Shown here in pieces: positions 1-9,463 of a stretch of 64,000 bases of DNA. The stretch's first letter is position 1; each line of letters begins with the position of its first letter. The DNA comes from Hydrogenophaga sp. IBVHS1 (GTDB lineage Bacteria; Pseudomonadota; Gammaproteobacteria; Burkholderiales; Burkholderiaceae_C). The notes beneath the pieces are model-generated. The model worked only from the letters and a program-made list of their open reading frames with translations, did no database searches and was not told the origin of the DNA. Location of the stretch: the NCBI RefSeq assembly GCF_002127265.1, contig NZ_NFUU01000001.1, positions 124,001-188,000 on the forward strand. The letters are read 5' to 3'. A program made the translations under genes and the position numbers.

Positions 1-125
1 ACCGTCAGCGTGTGGGCCAGATCGCTTCCGAGGTGCGAGCCGTTCGCCCCCCCGAGCCCTACAAGGGCAAGGGCATCCGCTATGCGGATGAAAAGGTCGT
101 GATCAAGGAAACCAAGAAGAAATAA
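1..125 (+). CDS. rplF: 50S ribosomal protein L6, C-terminal end (partial)
   Basis: The window opens inside this gene. The frame starting at base 3 reads [20 protein letters not shown] and continues to a KETKKK end and a TAA stop at 123-125. This is the conserved C-terminus of ribosomal protein L6, a 50S subunit protein near the GTPase centre. It is followed after 11 bases by rplR, as in the spc operon. Only about 40 residues are visible, so nothing can be said about the rest. Confidence 0.93.
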   Translation, partial: RQRVGQIASEVRAVRPPEPYKGKGIRYADEKVVIKETKKK

Positions 126-136
126 GGATCAGGATC

Positions 137-502
137 ATGTTGACCAAGAAAGAGCAACGTCTGCGCCGCGCGCGTCAAACGCGCATCCGCATTGCACAGC
201 AAGGTGCCGTGCGCCTGACCGTGAACCGCACCAACCTGCACATCTACGCCAACGTCATTTCCGACGACGGCTCGAAGGTGCTGGCCTCTGCCTCCACGGC
301 CGAAGCCGAAGTGCGCGCCCAGATCGGTGGCGCCGGCAAGGGTGGCAATGCCGCCGCTGCCGCCATCATCGGCAAGCGCATCGCCGAGAAGGCGAAAGCC
401 GCCGGTATCGAGAAGGTCGCCTTCGACCGCTCCGGTTTTGCCTATCACGGCCGGGTGAAAGCCCTTGCTGACGCGGCCCGTGAAGCCGGTCTGCAGTTCT
501 GA
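137..502 (+). CDS. rplR: 50S ribosomal protein L18
   Basis: A 121-residue protein of normal L18 length. L18 binds 5S rRNA and helps seat it in the central protuberance of the 50S subunit. The N-terminus is strongly basic ([13 protein letters not shown]) and the C-terminus ends [17 protein letters not shown], both typical of L18. An AGGATC ribosome-binding sequence lies just before the ATG. The gene sits between rplF and rpsE in the standard spc order with short gaps, so it is cotranscribed with them. Confidence 0.98.
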   Translation: MLTKKEQRLRRARQTRIRIAQQGAVRLTVNRTNLHIYANVISDDGSKVLASASTAEAEVRAQIGGAGKGGNAAAAAIIGKRIAEKAKAAGIEKVAFDRSGFAYHGRVKALADAAREAGLQF

Positions 503-520
503 TCAAACGGAATACTCAAA

Positions 521-1039
521 ATGGCTAAATTTACGGCAAACATCAAGAACGAAGCGAACGAAGACGGCCTGCGCGAGAAGATGATCGCCATCAACCGCGT
601 GACCAAGGTGGTCAAGGGCGGCCGCATCCTCGGTTTCGCTGCCCTCACCGTGGTCGGTGATGGCGATGGACGCGTCGGCATGGGCAAGGGCAAGGCGCGT
701 GAAGTGCCGGTGGCCGTGCAGAAGGCCATGGAGCAGGCACGCCGCAACATGATCAAGGTGTCGCTCAAGAACGGCTCGCTGCACCACAGCGTGCACGGCG
801 AGCACGGCGCTTCGAACGTCATGATGCTGCCCGCCGCCAAGGGTACCGGCATCATTGCCGGCGGCCCGATGCGTGCAGTCTTCGAAGTCCTGGGCATCAC
901 CGATGTCGTGGCCAAGAGCCATGGCTCGAGCAATCCCTACAACCTCGTGCGCGCCACTCTGGACGCGCTGAAGAACTCGACCACTCCTGCTGACGTGGCT
1001 GCCAAGCGCGGCAAGTCGGTCGAAGAAATCGTGGGCTGA
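521..1039 (+). CDS. rpsE: 30S ribosomal protein S5
   Basis: A 172-residue S5, which contributes to decoding accuracy and mRNA helicase activity on the 30S subunit. The N-terminal double-stranded-RNA-binding-like domain contains the family signature around residues 30-60 ([20 protein letters not shown]), followed by [13 protein letters not shown]. The C-terminal half carries the ribosomal S5 fold ([19 protein letters not shown]). Length and order are normal; it lies between rplR and rpmD. Confidence 0.98.
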   Translation: MAKFTANIKNEANEDGLREKMIAINRVTKVVKGGRILGFAALTVVGDGDGRVGMGKGKAREVPVAVQKAMEQARRNMIKVSLKNGSLHHSVHGEHGASNVMMLPAAKGTGIIAGGPMRAVFEVLGITDVVAKSHGSSNPYNLVRATLDALKNSTTPADVAAKRGKSVEEIVG

Positions 1040-1050
1040 CTGGAGCGAAC

Positions 1051-1233
1051 ATGACCACTCAAAACACCGTCAAGGTCCAACTGGTGCGCAGCCCCATTGG
1101 TACCAAGCAGTCGCACCGCGACACCGTTCGCGGCCTTGGCCTGCGCAAGCTCAACAGCATCAGCGAGCTGCAGGACACGCCCGCCGTGCGCGGCATGATC
1201 AACAAGATCAGCTATCTGGTCAAGATCGTCTGA
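1051..1233 (+). CDS. rpmD: 50S ribosomal protein L30
   Basis: A 60-residue L30, the usual bacterial length. The sequence [20 protein letters not shown] followed by RGLGLRKLN is the L30 signature. L30 is a small surface protein of the 50S subunit. The gene starts 11 bases after rpsE, with a GGAGCGAAC ribosome-binding region, and is followed by rplO, as in the spc operon. Confidence 0.97.
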   Translation: MTTQNTVKVQLVRSPIGTKQSHRDTVRGLGLRKLNSISELQDTPAVRGMINKISYLVKIV

Positions 1234-1246
1234 TCGGAGTCACTGT

Positions 1247-1681
1247 ATGCAACTCAATACCATCAAGCCTTCTGAAGGCTCCAAGCATGCCAAGCGCCGC
1301 GTTGGCCGTGGCATTGGCTCCGGCCTGGGCAAGACCGCCGGTCGTGGCCACAAGGGTCAAAAGTCGCGCTCGGGCGGCTACCACAAGGTGGGCTTTGAAG
1401 GCGGCCAGATGCCCCTGCAACGTCGCCTGCCCAAGCGTGGCTTCAAGTCCACGCAATTGCAGTACAACGCCGAAGTCACGCTGAGTGACCTCAACGCCCT
1501 CGAGGCTGTCGAGGTGGACATGCTCGTGCTGAAGCAGGCCGGCCTGGTTCCGCACCTGGCCAAGCGCGTGAAGGTCGTCAAGACCGGCGAAATCACCCGC
1601 GCAGTCACGCTCAAGGACATCGGCGTCACCGCTGGTGCCAAGCTGGCCATTGAAGCCGCTGGCGGCTCCCTGGCAGCCTGA
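1247..1681 (+). CDS. rplO: 50S ribosomal protein L15
   Basis: A 144-residue L15, an early-binding 50S assembly protein. The glycine- and basic-rich N-terminal tail ([20 protein letters not shown], about residues 21-40) that threads into 23S rRNA is clear, as is the [15 protein letters not shown] motif around residues 53-67. It starts 13 bases after rpmD and is followed by secY, the standard order. Confidence 0.98.
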   Translation: MQLNTIKPSEGSKHAKRRVGRGIGSGLGKTAGRGHKGQKSRSGGYHKVGFEGGQMPLQRRLPKRGFKSTQLQYNAEVTLSDLNALEAVEVDMLVLKQAGLVPHLAKRVKVVKTGEITRAVTLKDIGVTAGAKLAIEAAGGSLAA

Positions 1682-1704
1682 CTGGAACTGAACGGAAGCT
1701 ATCT

Positions 1705-3024
1705 GTGGCAACTGGTTCGACGTCCCTGGCCAAAACCGGAAAGTTCGGCGACTTGCGTCGCCGGCTGGTCTTTCTGTTGCTGGCGCTGGTGGTGTATCGC
1801 ATCGGGGCGCACATTCCTGTGCCCGGCATCGACCCCGCTCAACTGGAACGACTGTTCCAGGGGCAGCAGGGCGGCATTCTGAGCCTGTTCAACATGTTCT
1901 CGGGCGGCGCACTTTCGCGCTTCACCGTGTTCGCGCTGGGGATCATGCCGTACATCTCGGCCTCGATCATCATGCAGCTCATGACCTACGTGGTGCCCAC
2001 GTTCGAGCAGTTGAAGAAAGAGGGCGAAGCCGGTCGCCGCAAGATCACCCAGTACACGCGCTACGGCACGCTGGGTCTGGCCATCTTCCAGTCCATGGGC
2101 ATTGCACTTGCGCTGGAAGGTCAGGCCGGTCTGGTGATTGATCCAGGCATGGGCTTCCGACTGACTGCGGTGGTGAGCCTGGTGGCGGGCACGATGTTCC
2201 TGATGTGGCTGGGTGAGCAAATCACCGAGCGCGGTCTCGGCAATGGCATCTCCATCCTGATTTTTGCAGGCATTGCTGCCGGGTTGCCAAGTGCCGTGGG
2301 TGGCCTGCTGGAACTGGTGCGCACCGGTGCCATGAACATCCTGGTGTCGATCTTCATCATCGCGCTCGTGGTCCTCGTCACCTACTTTGTGGTTTTCGTC
2401 GAGCGCGGTCAGCGCAAGATTCTGGTGAATTACGCGCGCCGTCAGGTGGGCAACAAGGTGTACGGGGGCCAGTCCTCACACCTGCCGCTCAAGCTGAACA
2501 TGGCTGGCGTGATTCCGCCCATCTTTGCGTCCAGCATCATCCTGCTGCCCACCACGGTGGTGAGCTGGGTGAGTACCGGTGATTCCACCCGCTGGTTGCG
2601 CGATATCGCTTCGGCGCTGTCGCCAGGACAACCGATTTACGTGGCGCTGTACGCGGCGGCCATCATCTTCTTCTGCTTTTTCTACACGGCGCTGGTGTTC
2701 AACAGCCGCGAAACCGCAGACAACCTGAAGAAGAGCGGCGCGTTCATTCCTGGTATTCGCCCTGGTGACCAGACCGCCCGCTACATCGACAAGATACTTT
2801 TGCGGCTGACGCTGGCCGGTGCCATTTACATCACCGCCGTCTGCCTGCTGCCCGAGTTCCTGATCCTGAAGTACAACGTGCCGTTCTATTTTGGCGGCAC
2901 CTCCCTGTTGATCATCGTGGTGGTCACCATGGACTTCATGGCCCAGGTTCAGAATTACATGATGTCGCAGCAATATGAGTCGCTGTTGAAAAAGGCCAAC
3001 TTCAAGACCTCCCTCGGCAATTAG
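1705..3024 (+). CDS. secY: Preprotein translocase subunit SecY
   Basis: A 439-residue SecY, the channel-forming subunit of the SecYEG translocon in the inner membrane. Ten hydrophobic segments are expected and visible, starting with [20 protein letters not shown]. The family signatures [14 protein letters not shown] and the cytoplasmic loop [13 protein letters not shown] are present. The start is GTG at 1705, with GGAAG six bases upstream; no suitable ATG is near. It follows rplO closely and precedes infA by five bases, so it is in the same operon. Confidence 0.97.
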   Translation: MATGSTSLAKTGKFGDLRRRLVFLLLALVVYRIGAHIPVPGIDPAQLERLFQGQQGGILSLFNMFSGGALSRFTVFALGIMPYISASIIMQLMTYVVPTFEQLKKEGEAGRRKITQYTRYGTLGLAIFQSMGIALALEGQAGLVIDPGMGFRLTAVVSLVAGTMFLMWLGEQITERGLGNGISILIFAGIAAGLPSAVGGLLELVRTGAMNILVSIFIIALVVLVTYFVVFVERGQRKILVNYARRQVGNKVYGGQSSHLPLKLNMAGVIPPIFASSIILLPTTVVSWVSTGDSTRWLRDIASALSPGQPIYVALYAAAIIFFCFFYTALVFNSRETADNLKKSGAFIPGIRPGDQTARYIDKILLRLTLAGAIYITAVCLLPEFLILKYNVPFYFGGTSLLIIVVVTMDFMAQVQNYMMSQQYESLLKKANFKTSLGN

Positions 3025-3029
3025 TTTTT

Positions 3030-3248
3030 ATGGCCAAGGATGACGTGATCGAGATGCAAGGAGAGGTTGTTGAAAACCTCCCCAATGCGACCTTCAGGGT
3101 CAAACTCGAAAACGGACATGTGGTTCTGGGGCACATCTCCGGAAAGATGCGGATGCACTACATCCGGATCCTGCCGGGAGACAAGGTCAAGGTAGAGCTC
3201 ACGCCCTACGACCTCACGCGGGCGCGGATCGTGTTTCGCTCGAAGTGA
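3030..3248 (+). CDS. infA: Translation initiation factor IF-1
   Basis: A 72-residue protein with an S1/OB fold that binds the A site of the 30S subunit during initiation. It begins [20 protein letters not shown] and contains [17 protein letters not shown], both family signatures. In betaproteobacteria infA lies between secY and rpmJ, as here. It starts five bases after the secY stop. Confidence 0.97.
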   Translation: MAKDDVIEMQGEVVENLPNATFRVKLENGHVVLGHISGKMRMHYIRILPGDKVKVELTPYDLTRARIVFRSK

Positions 3249-3291
3249 GTGGTCAGCTGTTGAATGTTTTTGGAATATCTAGGAGAAGACT

Positions 3292-3405
3292 ATGAGAGTT
3301 TCGGCTTCGGTCAAGAAAATGTGCCGCAACTGTAAGATCATCAAGCGGCATGGTGTTGTGCGAGTCATTTGCACCGACCCGCGTCACAAGCAGCGCCAAG
3401 GCTGA
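3292..3405 (+). CDS. rpmJ: 50S ribosomal protein L36
   Basis: A 37-residue gene read directly from the DNA. The product starts [20 protein letters not shown] and ends DPRHKQRQG, the standard L36 length. The zinc-ribbon residues C11, C14, C27 and H32 are all present, so this is the zinc-containing (C+) form. A strong AGGAG lies a few bases before the ATG. It sits between infA and rpsM as expected. Confidence 0.97.
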   Translation: MRVSASVKKMCRNCKIIKRHGVVRVICTDPRHKQRQG

Positions 3406-3428
3406 TTGTTTAGTTCAGAGGACCCAAC

Positions 3429-3794
3429 ATGGCTCGTATTGCAGGCATCAACATTCCGCCGCACAAGCACGCCGAAATCGGCTTGACGGCAATCTTCGGC
3501 ATTGGTCGCACACGCGCTCGCAAAATCTGCGAAGCCTGTGGAATCGACTATTCGAAGAAGATCAAAGACCTGAGCGACGCGGAGCTTGAAAAAGTGCGCG
3601 ATCAGGTCGGTGTGTTCACGATCGAGGGTGACCTGCGCCGTGAAACCACCATGAACATCAAGCGTTTGATGGACATCGGTTGCTACCGTGGTTTCCGTCA
3701 TCGCCGTGGTCTGCCGCTGCGTGGTCAGCGCACCAAGACCAACGCCCGTACGCGCAAGGGTCCCCGCAAGGCCGCCCAGTCGCTGAAGAAGTAA
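3429..3794 (+). CDS. rpsM: 30S ribosomal protein S13
   Basis: A 121-residue S13, located in the head of the 30S subunit and contacting the P-site tRNA and the 50S subunit. The N-terminus [19 protein letters not shown] with the helix-hairpin-helix [15 protein letters not shown] is diagnostic, as is the basic tail [18 protein letters not shown]. It begins the alpha-operon part of the cluster and is followed 18 bases later by rpsK. Confidence 0.98.
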   Translation: MARIAGINIPPHKHAEIGLTAIFGIGRTRARKICEACGIDYSKKIKDLSDAELEKVRDQVGVFTIEGDLRRETTMNIKRLMDIGCYRGFRHRRGLPLRGQRTKTNARTRKGPRKAAQSLKK

Positions 3795-3812
3795 TCGGTA
3801 AGAAGGACCCTC

Positions 3813-4217
3813 ATGGCCAAGTCTCCCTCCACCAGCGCATCCGCCCGCGTTCGCAAAAAAGTCCGCAAGAACATTGCCGACGGCATCGCGCACGTGCACG
3901 CGTCGTTCAACAACACCATCATCACCATCACCGATCGCCAGGGCAACGCCTTGTCGTGGGCATCGTCGGGTGGTCAGGGGTTCAAGGGTTCGCGCAAGTC
4001 GACGCCGTTCGCCGCCCAGGTGGCGTCCGAAGTGGCGGGCCGCGCTGCCATTGAACAGGGCATCAAGAACCTGGACGTCGAGATCAAGGGCCCAGGCCCG
4101 GGTCGCGAGTCTTCGGTGCGTGCTCTGGGTGCTCTGGGCATCCGCATCAACTCGATTTCCGATGTGACGCCGGTGCCGCACAACGGCTGCCGCCCACAGA
4201 AGCGCCGCCGCATCTGA
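3813..4217 (+). CDS. rpsK: 30S ribosomal protein S11
   Basis: A 134-residue S11, a platform protein of the 30S subunit. The sequence [20 protein letters not shown], the later [13 protein letters not shown] and the C-terminal [18 protein letters not shown] are clear family signatures. It follows rpsM closely. The next gene, rpsD, is separated by 149 bases holding a promoter-like sequence and a terminator. Confidence 0.98.
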   Translation: MAKSPSTSASARVRKKVRKNIADGIAHVHASFNNTIITITDRQGNALSWASSGGQGFKGSRKSTPFAAQVASEVAGRAAIEQGIKNLDVEIKGPGPGRESSVRALGALGIRINSISDVTPVPHNGCRPQKRRRI

Positions 4218-4242
4218 TGCGTGACCGCTGACGCGGTATAAT
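4214..4242 (+). promoter_or_regulatory. Possible sigma-70 promoter upstream of rpsD
   Basis: A perfect TATAAT (4237-4242) lies 20 bases after the rpsK stop. The hexamer 17 bases upstream is CTGATG (4214-4219), which matches only three positions of TTGACA. The promoter would give rpsD-rpoA-rplQ its own start at about 4249. Whether it is active is inferred; the -10 box is clear but the -35 is weak. Confidence 0.45.
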
Positions 4243-4260
4243 CGAAAGCTTTTTTCGAGC

Positions 4261-4290
4261 GCCACCGCAGTCGCCTGCGGTGGCATTTTT
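4261..4290 (+). terminator. Intrinsic terminator between rpsK and rpsD
   Basis: A perfect 10-bp stem, GCCACCGCAG (4261-4270) and CTGCGGTGGC (4275-4284), closes a TCGC loop and is followed by ATTTTT. This is a textbook Rho-independent terminator on the plus strand. It lies only about 12 bases after the predicted start of the promoter at 4214-4242, so it could end the upstream ribosomal transcript or attenuate rpsD transcription. Confidence 0.75.
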
Positions 4291-4326
4291 GCTAAGCCCA
4301 CCGCCACCTCCACCGCGAGATGGCTC

Positions 4327-4345
4327 CCGCAACAACAGGTTGCGG
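4327..4345 (+). promoter_or_regulatory. Short hairpin in the rpsD leader
   Basis: CCGCAAC (4327-4333) and GTTGCGG (4339-4345) form a 7-bp stem with a five-base loop. It ends nine bases before the rpsD ribosome-binding sequence AAGGA (4355-4359). Its position would allow it to affect rpsD translation, for example as part of an S4 autoregulatory site. That role is inferred. Confidence 0.35.
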
Positions 4346-4366
4346 CAGTGATACAAGGAAACCAAA

Positions 4367-4990
4367 GTGGCACGTTACCTCGGCCCCAAGGCCAAACTCT
4401 CCCGTCGGGAAGGCTCCGACCTGTTGCTCAAGAGCGCCCGCCGCTCCATCAGCGACAAGGCCAAGTTCGACTCCAAGCCCGGCCAGCATGGCCGCACCTC
4501 TGGCCAGCGCACCTCCGATTTCGGCGTGCAGCTGCGCGAGAAGCAGAAGGTCAAGCGCACCTATGGCGTGCTGGAACGCCAGTTCCGCCGTTACTTCGCT
4601 GAAGCCGATCGCCGCCGTGGCAACACCGGCGCCAACCTCCTTTTCCTGTTGGAAGCCCGTCTGGACAACGTCGTTTTCCGCATGGGGTTCGCATCCACCC
4701 GTGCCGAAGCCCGCCAAATCGTTTCGCACAAGGCGATCACGGTCAACGGCAAAGCGGTCAACATTCCTTCCTACTCGGTCAAGGCCGGCGACGTGATCGC
4801 CGTGCGCGAGAAGTCCAAGAAGCAGGGCCGTGTGATCGAGGCGCTCGAACTGGCCAAGCAAATTGGCTTCCCCGCCTGGGTCGACGTCTCCGTCGACAAG
4901 GTCGAAGGCGTGTTCAAGAAATCGCCTGATCGTGATGAGTTCGCGTCCGACGTGAACGAATCGCTGATCGTCGAACTGTATTCCCGTTAA
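4367..4990 (+). CDS. rpsD: 30S ribosomal protein S4
   Basis: A 207-residue S4, a primary 16S rRNA binder and, in E. coli, the translational repressor of the alpha operon. It begins [19 protein letters not shown] and carries an S4 RNA-binding domain around residues 97-157 ([20 protein letters not shown]). The start is GTG at 4367 with AAGGA seven bases upstream. Unlike the other genes of the cluster it has a 149-base leader, so it may be regulated separately from rpsM-rpsK. Confidence 0.98.
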   Translation: MARYLGPKAKLSRREGSDLLLKSARRSISDKAKFDSKPGQHGRTSGQRTSDFGVQLREKQKVKRTYGVLERQFRRYFAEADRRRGNTGANLLFLLEARLDNVVFRMGFASTRAEARQIVSHKAITVNGKAVNIPSYSVKAGDVIAVREKSKKQGRVIEALELAKQIGFPAWVDVSVDKVEGVFKKSPDRDEFASDVNESLIVELYSR

Positions 4991-5080
4991 TTTCGTTCCC
5001 GGTCACGCCTTCGGCGCGATCGGGCCATGCTCCGTCTGCCTTATCGGTGTAACGAGCCGAGGGTACTGAAGGAAGTTTGA

Positions 5081-6067
5081 ATGCTGAACAATCTGCTCAA
5101 GCCCAAGACCATCAACGTCGAACAAGTGTCGACCAATCGCGCCAAAGTCACGCTCGAGCCTTTCGAGCGCGGCTACGGACACACGCTGGGCAACGCCCTG
5201 CGTCGGGTCCTGTTGTCTTCCATGACCGGCCACGCGCCGACCGAAGTCACCATCGCCGGGGTGGTGCACGAGTACTCCTCCATTGATGGCGTCCAGGAAG
5301 ACGTCGTCAACATGCTGCTGAACCTCAAGGGCGTGGTGTTCAAGCTCCACAACCGCGATGAAGTCACGCTGAGCCTGCGCAAGGATGGCGAAGGCCTGGT
5401 TACGGCCGCCGACATCCAGACGCCGCACGACGTCGAGATCGTCAACCCGGGCCACGTAATCGCCACGCTGTCTGCCGGCGCCAAGCTGGACATGCAGATC
5501 AAGGTGGAGAAAGGCCGCGGCTACGTGCCCGGCAGCCTGCGCCGCAACGACGACCAAGCGCGTTCCATCGGTCGCATCGTGCTTGACGCTTCGTTCTCTC
5601 CTGTCAAGCGCGTGAGCTACACCGTGGAGAGTGCACGCGTCGAGCAGCGCACCGACCTCGACAAGCTTGTGCTGGAGATCGAGACCAACGGTTCGATCGG
5701 TCCGGAAGAAGCCGTGCGCGCTTCGGCCAAGATCCTGGTGGAACAGCTCGCGGTGTTCGCGCAGCTCGAAGGCGTGGAACTCTCCGCTTTCGATGCACCG
5801 GCCCAGCGCAGCTCGCAACAGTTCGATCCGATCCTGCTCCGCCCTGTGGACGAGCTCGAACTCACCGTGCGTTCGGCCAACTGCCTCAAGGCCGAGAACA
5901 TTTACTACATCGGTGACCTGATCCAGCGCACCGAGAACGAGCTGCTCAAGACCCCCAACCTGGGTCGCAAGTCGCTCAACGAGATCAAGGAAGTGCTCGC
6001 TTCACGCGGCCTGACCTTGGGCATGAAGCTGGAAAACTGGCCGCCCGCCGGCCTCGACAAGCACTGA
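5081..6067 (+). CDS. rpoA: DNA-directed RNA polymerase subunit alpha
   Basis: A 328-residue alpha subunit, the usual length. Alpha dimerises to nucleate core RNA polymerase, and its C-terminal domain contacts promoter UP elements and activators. The N-terminal domain contains [20 protein letters not shown], the dimerisation signature. The C-terminal domain contains [20 protein letters not shown] and a helix-hairpin-helix ([19 protein letters not shown]). It follows rpsD by 90 bases, in the normal alpha-operon position. Confidence 0.98.
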   Translation: MLNNLLKPKTINVEQVSTNRAKVTLEPFERGYGHTLGNALRRVLLSSMTGHAPTEVTIAGVVHEYSSIDGVQEDVVNMLLNLKGVVFKLHNRDEVTLSLRKDGEGLVTAADIQTPHDVEIVNPGHVIATLSAGAKLDMQIKVEKGRGYVPGSLRRNDDQARSIGRIVLDASFSPVKRVSYTVESARVEQRTDLDKLVLEIETNGSIGPEEAVRASAKILVEQLAVFAQLEGVELSAFDAPAQRSSQQFDPILLRPVDELELTVRSANCLKAENIYYIGDLIQRTENELLKTPNLGRKSLNEIKEVLASRGLTLGMKLENWPPAGLDKH

Positions 6068-6139
6068 AGACAGTCAACTGTCTGACGAACTCCCAGTACC
6101 TGATACGGCTGGGGGCAAAACACTGAAAAGGAAACTCAA

Positions 6140-6535
6140 ATGCGTCACGGACACGGACTTCGTAAACTCAACCGCACCAGCGAGCACCGCCTCGCCATGC
6201 TGCGCAACATGATGAACTCGCTGCTCACGCACGAAGTCATCAAGACCACGGTGCCCAAGGCCAAAGAGCTGCGCCGCGTGGTCGAACCCATGATCACGCT
6301 GGCCAAAGTGGCCACGGTGGCCAACCGCCGCCTCGCTTTTGACCGCCTGCGCGACCGCGATGTGGTCGTCAAGCTGTTCAACGAGCTGGGCCCGCGCTTC
6401 AAGGCCCGTCCTGGTGGTTACACGCGCATCCTGAAAATGGGTTACCGCGTGGGCGACAACGCACCAATGGCGCTGGTCGAGCTGGTGGACCGCGCAGAAG
6501 ATGCGGCGCCGGCTGCAGATGCCGACAAGGCGTGA
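6140..6535 (+). CDS. rplQ: 50S ribosomal protein L17
   Basis: A 131-residue L17, which lines the polypeptide exit region of the 50S subunit. The N-terminus [20 protein letters not shown] and the motif [20 protein letters not shown] are diagnostic. A strong AAAGGAAAC precedes the ATG. It is the last gene of the ribosomal cluster; its TGA stop is shared with a possible extended -10 promoter element for the next tRNA gene. Confidence 0.98.
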   Translation: MRHGHGLRKLNRTSEHRLAMLRNMMNSLLTHEVIKTTVPKAKELRRVVEPMITLAKVATVANRRLAFDRLRDRDVVVKLFNELGPRFKARPGGYTRILKMGYRVGDNAPMALVELVDRAEDAAPAADADKA

Positions 6536-6541
6536 TAGAAT
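6533..6541 (+). promoter_or_regulatory. Possible extended -10 promoter for tRNA-fMet
   Basis: TGA followed directly by TAGAAT (6536-6541) fits an extended -10 element (TGnTATAAT with one mismatch). The TGA is also the rplQ stop codon. Transcription would begin around 6548, five bases before the mature tRNA. The -35 region is poor (CTGCAG at 6513-6518), so this rests on the extended -10. Confidence 0.4.
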
Positions 6542-6552
6542 ATAAGGCTTGA

Positions 6553-6629
<77 letters not shown>

Positions 6630-6657
6630 ACAAAATCAAGCACTTGCTTGTCATCGA

Positions 6658-6682
6658 AGCCCTCGGAAACGAGGGCTTTTTT
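6658..6682 (+). terminator. Intrinsic terminator after tRNA-fMet
   Basis: AGCCCTCG (6658-6665), GAAA loop, and CGAGGGCT (6670-6677) form an 8-bp stem followed by a run of T. It is a strong Rho-independent terminator for tRNA-fMet and any read-through from rplQ. The next gene is on the opposite strand and ends at 6710. Confidence 0.9.
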
Positions 6683-6709
6683 GTGGGCGTTTCTCGCTGC
6701 AGAGGGTGG

Positions 6710-7651
6710 TCAAAGGTTCACCACCAATTCGCCTTCCCGTCGAAGCGCGTTGACGCGCTCGAGCTCGTTGAGCAATTCGATGAGCCACGCTCTGCTGGCC
6801 GCGGCATCGCTCTTGAGTTCAGGGGACAGGCCGCGCGCGAAGTAGTCGGTCTGCAGGACCCAGTTGTGCAGCGTTTCCAGCGGGATGCTCTGCCATTCAA
6901 GCAGCTTGAACTTGATCAACACCTTGTGCGCATGGCGCCGGTGTTTCTCGGGCTGCGTGACGAACTGTTCCAGGCGGCTGCGGGCCCGTGCGAGTGCGCC
7001 ATCCAGATCCTGGAATACCGCGCCGTGCCCGGGAATGACGGTGGCGGGCTGCAGGCGTTCAATCAGGTCCAGGGTCTGGGCCACGTCGTCAAACGCCGAT
7101 TCGCCTTCGAGTTCGGGAAACACGATGCCGAAGCCGTTCTCCCACAGCGCGTCCGCCGAAATCAGCACGCGCAGCTCGGGTTGAAAGAGCACGATGGAAT
7201 GCGGGTCGTGGCCCTTGGCCGCGTGAACCTCCCAGAGCAGCGAACCCATCTGCACCGAGGTCCCGGGTGTCAGCAGATGCTGGTGTCTGAACCGTGGGCA
7301 GGTCTGGCCGGTGGGCTCGTAGGTCAGGGCCACGGCGTCCCATCGCCGAACCGCATCGGCCTGACCTGGGGGTATCCAGGTCTCGAGCGACGGATGGGCA
7401 TGTTGAAGCGCCGCGTTTCCCCCGCAGTGGTCGCTGTGCAGGTGGGTGTTGAACAGATGCTCGAGCGGTCGCCCCTGGAGCGCGGCATCCACCAGGGCCA
7501 CGGTCTGTTCGGCGTGGCTTGAATAGCCGGAGTCCACCAGGGTGGCTGGACCATCGCCCTGAATGAGCGTGTTGTTGGACGAAAGCCAGCCACGCTCCAG
7601 AACGGTCACGCCGGCCAGTAGCAGGTCTGCAGATGAGCCAGACGTCGCCAT
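6710..7651 (-). CDS. MBL-fold metallo-hydrolase
   Basis: A 313-residue protein of the metallo-beta-lactamase fold. The zinc-binding motif THLHSDHCGGN lies around residues 88-98, and further candidate ligands are in AAKGHDPHSI, ISADALWENG and VIPGHGAVF. The start at 7651 is chosen because the frame remains open upstream only by overlapping the preceding ligase gene; this ATG falls two bases after the ligase stop, suggesting translational coupling. The substrate cannot be told from sequence; the partner ligase suggests a thioester or lactone, which is an inference. Confidence 0.85.
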   Translation of the reverse strand: MATSGSSADLLLAGVTVLERGWLSSNNTLIQGDGPATLVDSGYSSHAEQTVALVDAALQGRPLEHLFNTHLHSDHCGGNAALQHAHPSLETWIPPGQADAVRRWDAVALTYEPTGQTCPRFRHQHLLTPGTSVQMGSLLWEVHAAKGHDPHSIVLFQPELRVLISADALWENGFGIVFPELEGESAFDDVAQTLDLIERLQPATVIPGHGAVFQDLDGALARARSRLEQFVTQPEKHRRHAHKVLIKFKLLEWQSIPLETLHNWVLQTDYFARGLSPELKSDAAASRAWLIELLNELERVNALRREGELVVNL

Positions 7652-7653
7652 GC

Positions 7654-9354
7654 TCAGTGCGGGGCCGGTGTGCGCAAGGCCCGGCGGAGGATTTTCCCCA
7701 CATTGCTCTTGGGCAACTCGTCGCGAAACTCGATGTGGCGCGGCCGCTTGTAGCCCGTGAGGTTCTCCTGGCAGAAGCGGGCCACGTCTTCCTCCCGGAG
7801 GCTGGGGTCCGAGCGCACCACAAAGACCTTGACCGCTTCGCCCTGCTTGTCGTCTTCCACGCCAATGGCTGCGCATTCCAGTACGCCGGGGCACAGCGAG
7901 ATGGTGTTCTCCAGTTCGCTGGGGAACACGTTGAAGCCCGACACCAGGATCATGTCCTTCTTGCGGTCGACGATGCGCGTGTAGCCTCGCTCGTCCATCA
8001 CGCCCACGTCGCCGGTGCGCATGAATCCGTCGGCAGTGAATGCGTTGGCTGTTTCTTCGGGCTGGTTGTAGTAGCCCTGCATCACGTTGGGGCCCTTGAT
8101 GCAGATTTCACCGGTTTCGCCCAGCGCAAGGCTGTTGCCGGCTTCGTCCTTGATGGCGATGTCGATGCCCGGCAGCGGCAGCCCGATGGTGCCGCTGAAT
8201 TCGCGCGCGTTCACCGGGTTGTTGGTGCCGATGGCGCAGGTCTCGCTCATGCCCCAGCCTTCGATCATGGCGCAGCCTGTCACCGACATCCATTGCCGTG
8301 CCGTGCCTTCGGAAGCGGCCATGCCTCCAGCCTGCGACATCACCAGTTGCGAAAAGTCGAGTTGGCGGAACTGGGGGTTTTGCAACAAGGCGTTGAAAAG
8401 CGTGTTGACGGCGGGCAGCAGGTGGAAAGGCCGGCGCTTGAGCGTCTCCACGAATTTCGGGATGTCCCTGGGGTTGGGAATCAACGTCATGTGCGCGCCC
8501 CAGCGGATGCACAGCAGGCTCAGCGTCAGCGCGAAGATGTGGTACAGCGGCAAGGCGGCAATGCCGTTCACGCGGCGCAGATCGCCCACGCGCTGCAGCG
8601 CCGGCGAAAACCAGGCCTCGGCCTGAAGGATGGCGGCGATCACGTTCCGGTGGGTCAGCACCGCGCCTTTGGACAGCCCGGTGGTGCCGCCGGTGTACTG
8701 GAGGAAGGCCACCGAATCGAGCGTCTCGCCGCTGGGCTGGAGGTGGCGGGCCGCGCCTTCTGCCAGCGCCTGGCGAAACGAGACGATGGTGCGTGCACCC
8801 ACTGCGCCGGTGAGCGGCAATTTGTAAGAGGGCACCATCCTGGCAAGGTGACGCACCGCAAACGTCAGCCAGCGCCCGTACCAGAAGCCGAGAAGATCGC
8901 CGAGGCTGCTCACCACCACGTGTTCCAGCGCCGTGCGGTCGATCACTTCTTCCAAAGTGTGCGCAAAGTTCTCGAGAATGATGATGGCCTGCGCGCCCGA
9001 ATCCTTGAGCTGGTGCTCCAGCTCGCGCGCGGTGTAGAGCGGATTGACGTTGACCACGGTGTATCCCGCGCGCACCACGGCCGCCATGGCCACCAGAAAC
9101 TGGGGAATGTTGGGCAGCATGATGGCCACCCGCGCACCTGGCGCAAGTCCCTTCCCTTGCAGCCAGGCCCCCAGGGCGCTGCTGTATTCGTCCAGCTCGC
9201 CGTAGGTCGTCCAGCGTTCCATGCAGACGCTGACAGGCTCGCGCGCGTGCTGTTTGAACGATTCTTCCAGCAGCGCTGCCAGCGACCGGTAGCGCTCGGG
9301 CGCCACGTCGTGGGCAACGCCTTCGGGGTATTGGGATAGCCAGTGACGGGTCAT
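7654..9354 (-). CDS. Long-chain fatty-acid--CoA ligase (AMP-binding enzyme)
   Basis: A 566-residue adenylate-forming enzyme that activates a carboxylic acid with ATP and joins it to CoA. The P-loop-like signature LQYTGGTTGLSKGAVLTH is near residue 215, GWGMSETCAIG supplies the adenylate-binding aromatic region, and YTRIVDRKKDMILVSGFNVF and PKSNVGKILRRALR supply the hinge and C-terminal lysine. The overall pattern (RYRSLAALLEESFKQHAREP start, FNVFPSELE) resembles FadD. The 5' end faces a 109-base gap that holds no other gene. It forms an operon with the MBL hydrolase downstream. Confidence 0.9.
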   Translation of the reverse strand: MTRHWLSQYPEGVAHDVAPERYRSLAALLEESFKQHAREPVSVCMERWTTYGELDEYSSALGAWLQGKGLAPGARVAIMLPNIPQFLVAMAAVVRAGYTVVNVNPLYTARELEHQLKDSGAQAIIILENFAHTLEEVIDRTALEHVVVSSLGDLLGFWYGRWLTFAVRHLARMVPSYKLPLTGAVGARTIVSFRQALAEGAARHLQPSGETLDSVAFLQYTGGTTGLSKGAVLTHRNVIAAILQAEAWFSPALQRVGDLRRVNGIAALPLYHIFALTLSLLCIRWGAHMTLIPNPRDIPKFVETLKRRPFHLLPAVNTLFNALLQNPQFRQLDFSQLVMSQAGGMAASEGTARQWMSVTGCAMIEGWGMSETCAIGTNNPVNAREFSGTIGLPLPGIDIAIKDEAGNSLALGETGEICIKGPNVMQGYYNQPEETANAFTADGFMRTGDVGVMDERGYTRIVDRKKDMILVSGFNVFPSELENTISLCPGVLECAAIGVEDDKQGEAVKVFVVRSDPSLREEDVARFCQENLTGYKRPRHIEFRDELPKSNVGKILRRALRTPAPH

Positions 9355-9463
9355 GGTGGTCCGGGGTGTGCGTGGATCGGAACAGGCATTCTGGCAAGGC
9401 AGTGAGAGGCGGGGAACCGGGCGAGCCCTAGGGGTCTGTCACACAAAGCACACCGGCGCCTCA

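Noticed and set aside
6068..6083. Short dyad AGACAGT / ACTGTCT between rpoA and rplQ
   Set aside because: A 7-bp stem with a two-base gap and no T-run; too weak to call a terminator or operator.
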